The position numbers and the translations under genes are program-made. From the NCBI GenBank assembly GCA_022316685.1, contig JAKJHU010000056.1:1479872-1543871 (forward strand): a stretch of 64,000 bases of DNA, written 5' to 3'. The DNA is from Progne subis subis (lineage: Eukaryota > Chordata > Aves > Passeriformes > Hirundinidae). The notes beneath the pieces are model-generated. The model had not been told where the DNA came from, did not search any database, and saw only the letters and a list, made by a program, of their open reading frames with translations. This document shows, in pieces, positions 63,201 through 64,000 of this stretch. Numbering within the stretch: position 1 is the first letter of the stretch; each line of letters opens with the position of its first letter.

Positions 63201-63411
63201 GGACTGGAACATACACATAAATACTGGTGAGAGAGGATGCTCAGTATTGTTCAACTATCTGACAGTAAAAAATAATTACCCGTTGGCAATGTCATTGGGA
63301 TTCCAGCCCTCATGGATGAAGATTGCATCCACACCAATGTAGTACTCGGTGCCATCCACCTCCAGGAGGTTGTGCTCGCCCAGAGCCACCCGGTAAGATG
63401 CTCCAGGGGGC
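60185..63411 (-). CDS. Pancreatic chymotrypsin-like elastase (CELA/CTRC family), partial, 5' exons off-window
   Basis: Minus-strand exons 63411-63280, 62622-62486, 62364-62219, 61232-61083 and a putative last exon 60223-60185; phases agree throughout. Family knowledge: these are secreted trypsin-fold (S1A) zymogens of the exocrine pancreas. Seen here: [10 protein letters not shown] and DGTEYY, then SDIALLRL with catalytic Asp102, [37 protein letters not shown] with catalytic Ser195, and the C-terminal [15 protein letters not shown]. Cysteines 136, 168, 182, 191, 201 and 220 are present. The exons with the signal peptide, IVGG cleavage site and catalytic His57 lie beyond 64000. Pocket residues read Ala189, Gly216 and Thr226, and position 192 is Ser rather than Gln/Asn. 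It resembles CELA1, CELA2 and CTRC in different segments, so I give no symbol. It is convergent with CSRNP1. No frame damage is visible. Confidence 0.88.
61083..61232 (-). CDS. Elastase-like exon with catalytic Ser195
   Basis: The acceptor is ccaatccag and the donor TACAGC|GTAAGT. The exon is 150 bp, exactly 50 codons: [37 protein letters not shown] and [13 protein letters not shown]. The nucleophile Ser is in GDSGGP, and the C-terminal helix begins at YVDWI. Confidence 0.93.
62219..62364 (-). CDS. Elastase-like exon with the WWGS...CAGGDGV block
   Basis: The acceptor is ccttgtgtag and the donor TGCAGC|GTAAGA. The 146-bp exon encodes [17 protein letters not shown], then [20 protein letters not shown] and DGVRAGCS. 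The Trp-Trp-Gly block and CAGGDGV are family hallmarks. The final Ser occupies chymotrypsin position 192. Confidence 0.92.
62486..62622 (-). CDS. Elastase-like exon with catalytic Asp102
   Basis: The acceptor is ccccgtttcag and the donor AGTG|GTGAGT. The 137-bp exon begins with the last base of Gly, then [30 protein letters not shown] and VVS. The Asp in DIALL is the charge-relay aspartate. The last base joins the next exon to give Ala. Confidence 0.92.
63280..63411 (-). CDS. Elastase-like exon (residues after His57 to before Asp102)
   Basis: The acceptor is ttcatttccag and the donor AACGG|GTAATT. The 132-bp exon is one base, 43 codons, then two bases. It encodes [18 protein letters not shown] through [11 protein letters not shown]. 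The following exon supplies the third base of a Gly codon. Confidence 0.88.
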
Positions 63412-63559
63412 CTGGAAATGAAGCACAGAGTAATTGGTGCAAAATCTGTTCCCCACTGAGTGCTTTGCAGTGCAATTCCTGCACAACTCTAGCCTTCTGC
63501 AAGCTTTGTCATTCCAAAGCACTTTCCACCAAAGGATTTTCAATACACTGTAGCCAAAT

Positions 63560-63960
63560 TTGCTGTGAGAAGGGCTGGAAGCTGGTGAATTTGTGGCTGA
63601 GGGAGCTGGGCATGTTTAGCCTGGAGAAAAGGAGACTCAGAGGGGACCTTGTTGCTCTCTGCAACTACCTGATAAGAGGGTTCTAGCAAGGTGGGAGTGG
63701 GTTTCTTCTCCCAGGTAACAAGTACAGAATGAGAGGAAATGGCCAATGGATATATAATGGGAAAAATTTCTTCACTGAAAGGGTGGTCAGGCCTTGGAAC
63801 AAGCTGTCCAGGACAGGTGTTTAAAAGATGTGCAGATGTGGCACTTGGGGACAGGGTTTAGTCGTGGGCTTGGCAGCGTTGGGTTAATGACTGGACTCAA
63901 TGATTTTAGAGGACTTTTCTAACCTAAATTTTGTTTCTAAGTGGTCTTATGAATCATGCT
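63560..63960 (+). mobile_element. CR1 LINE fragment in an upstream elastase intron
   Basis: Sense CR1: gtttagcctggagaaaaggagac, cttgttgctctctgcaactacctg, tttcttcactgaaagggtggtcag, and a diverged end aggacttttctaacctaaattt. It is opposite in strand to the elastase gene. Confidence 0.88.
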
Positions 63961-64000
63961 GGCTGCAGTTTGCTGGTGAGGAAGTTGAAGGTGCTGCATC

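Overview
The window is nuclear DNA of a bird, probably a passerine. At least eleven CR1 LINE 3' fragments carry the avian end (ATTCTATGA on one strand or its complement), and there are several short solo LTRs. Genes are intron-split with GT-AG junctions, and nothing looks bacterial. Passerine is an inference from the general look of the LTRs; bird is secure.

Layout. From 1 to about 33.9 kb the DNA is intergenic. I found no exon I can support there. It holds CR1 pieces, two oppositely oriented solo LTRs within 800 bp (13.9-14.7 kb), a perfect 15 x 24-bp minisatellite (28.07-28.43 kb) and two GC-richer patches. From 33.99 to 35.80 kb a tandem array grades from old, diverged copies into near-identical 74-bp units. 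It ends against the CpG-island promoter of CSRNP1, with only a decamer G-tract repeat (35.80-35.88 kb) between them.

CSRNP1 (+ strand) has a non-coding first exon ending at 36100, a 7-kb first intron, and four coding exons: 43117-43288, 45578-45837, 46315-46611 and 47619-48603. The 3' UTR is long and AU-rich and runs to about 51.5 kb. The protein is recognisable end to end, about 570 residues against 589 in human. In the last exon the reading frame is interrupted by one extra base near 47955, which is either an assembly error or a real frameshift.

From 51.6 to 60.1 kb the DNA is intergenic, with CR1 pieces, a complete 492-bp solo LTR with 5-bp target duplication, a second minisatellite beside a small CpG-rich patch, and a further LTR-like element. 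On the minus strand, 63411 down to about 60185, lie the last five exons of a pancreatic chymotrypsin-like elastase. It is convergent with CSRNP1, and its 5' exons, including the catalytic histidine, lie beyond the window. From 63.56 kb to near the end there is a CR1 inside an upstream intron of that gene.

CSRNP1 is a nuclear, immediate-early-type transcription regulator and the elastase is a secreted digestive zymogen, so the two are unlikely to work together. Their adjacency is still of evolutionary interest, because in human the paralogues CSRNP2 and CELA1 lie in the same region of 12q13. The most notable signals are the promoter-flanking 74-bp array with its decamer G-tract block, the CSRNP1 frame break, and the elastase gene with an unusual specificity pocket.
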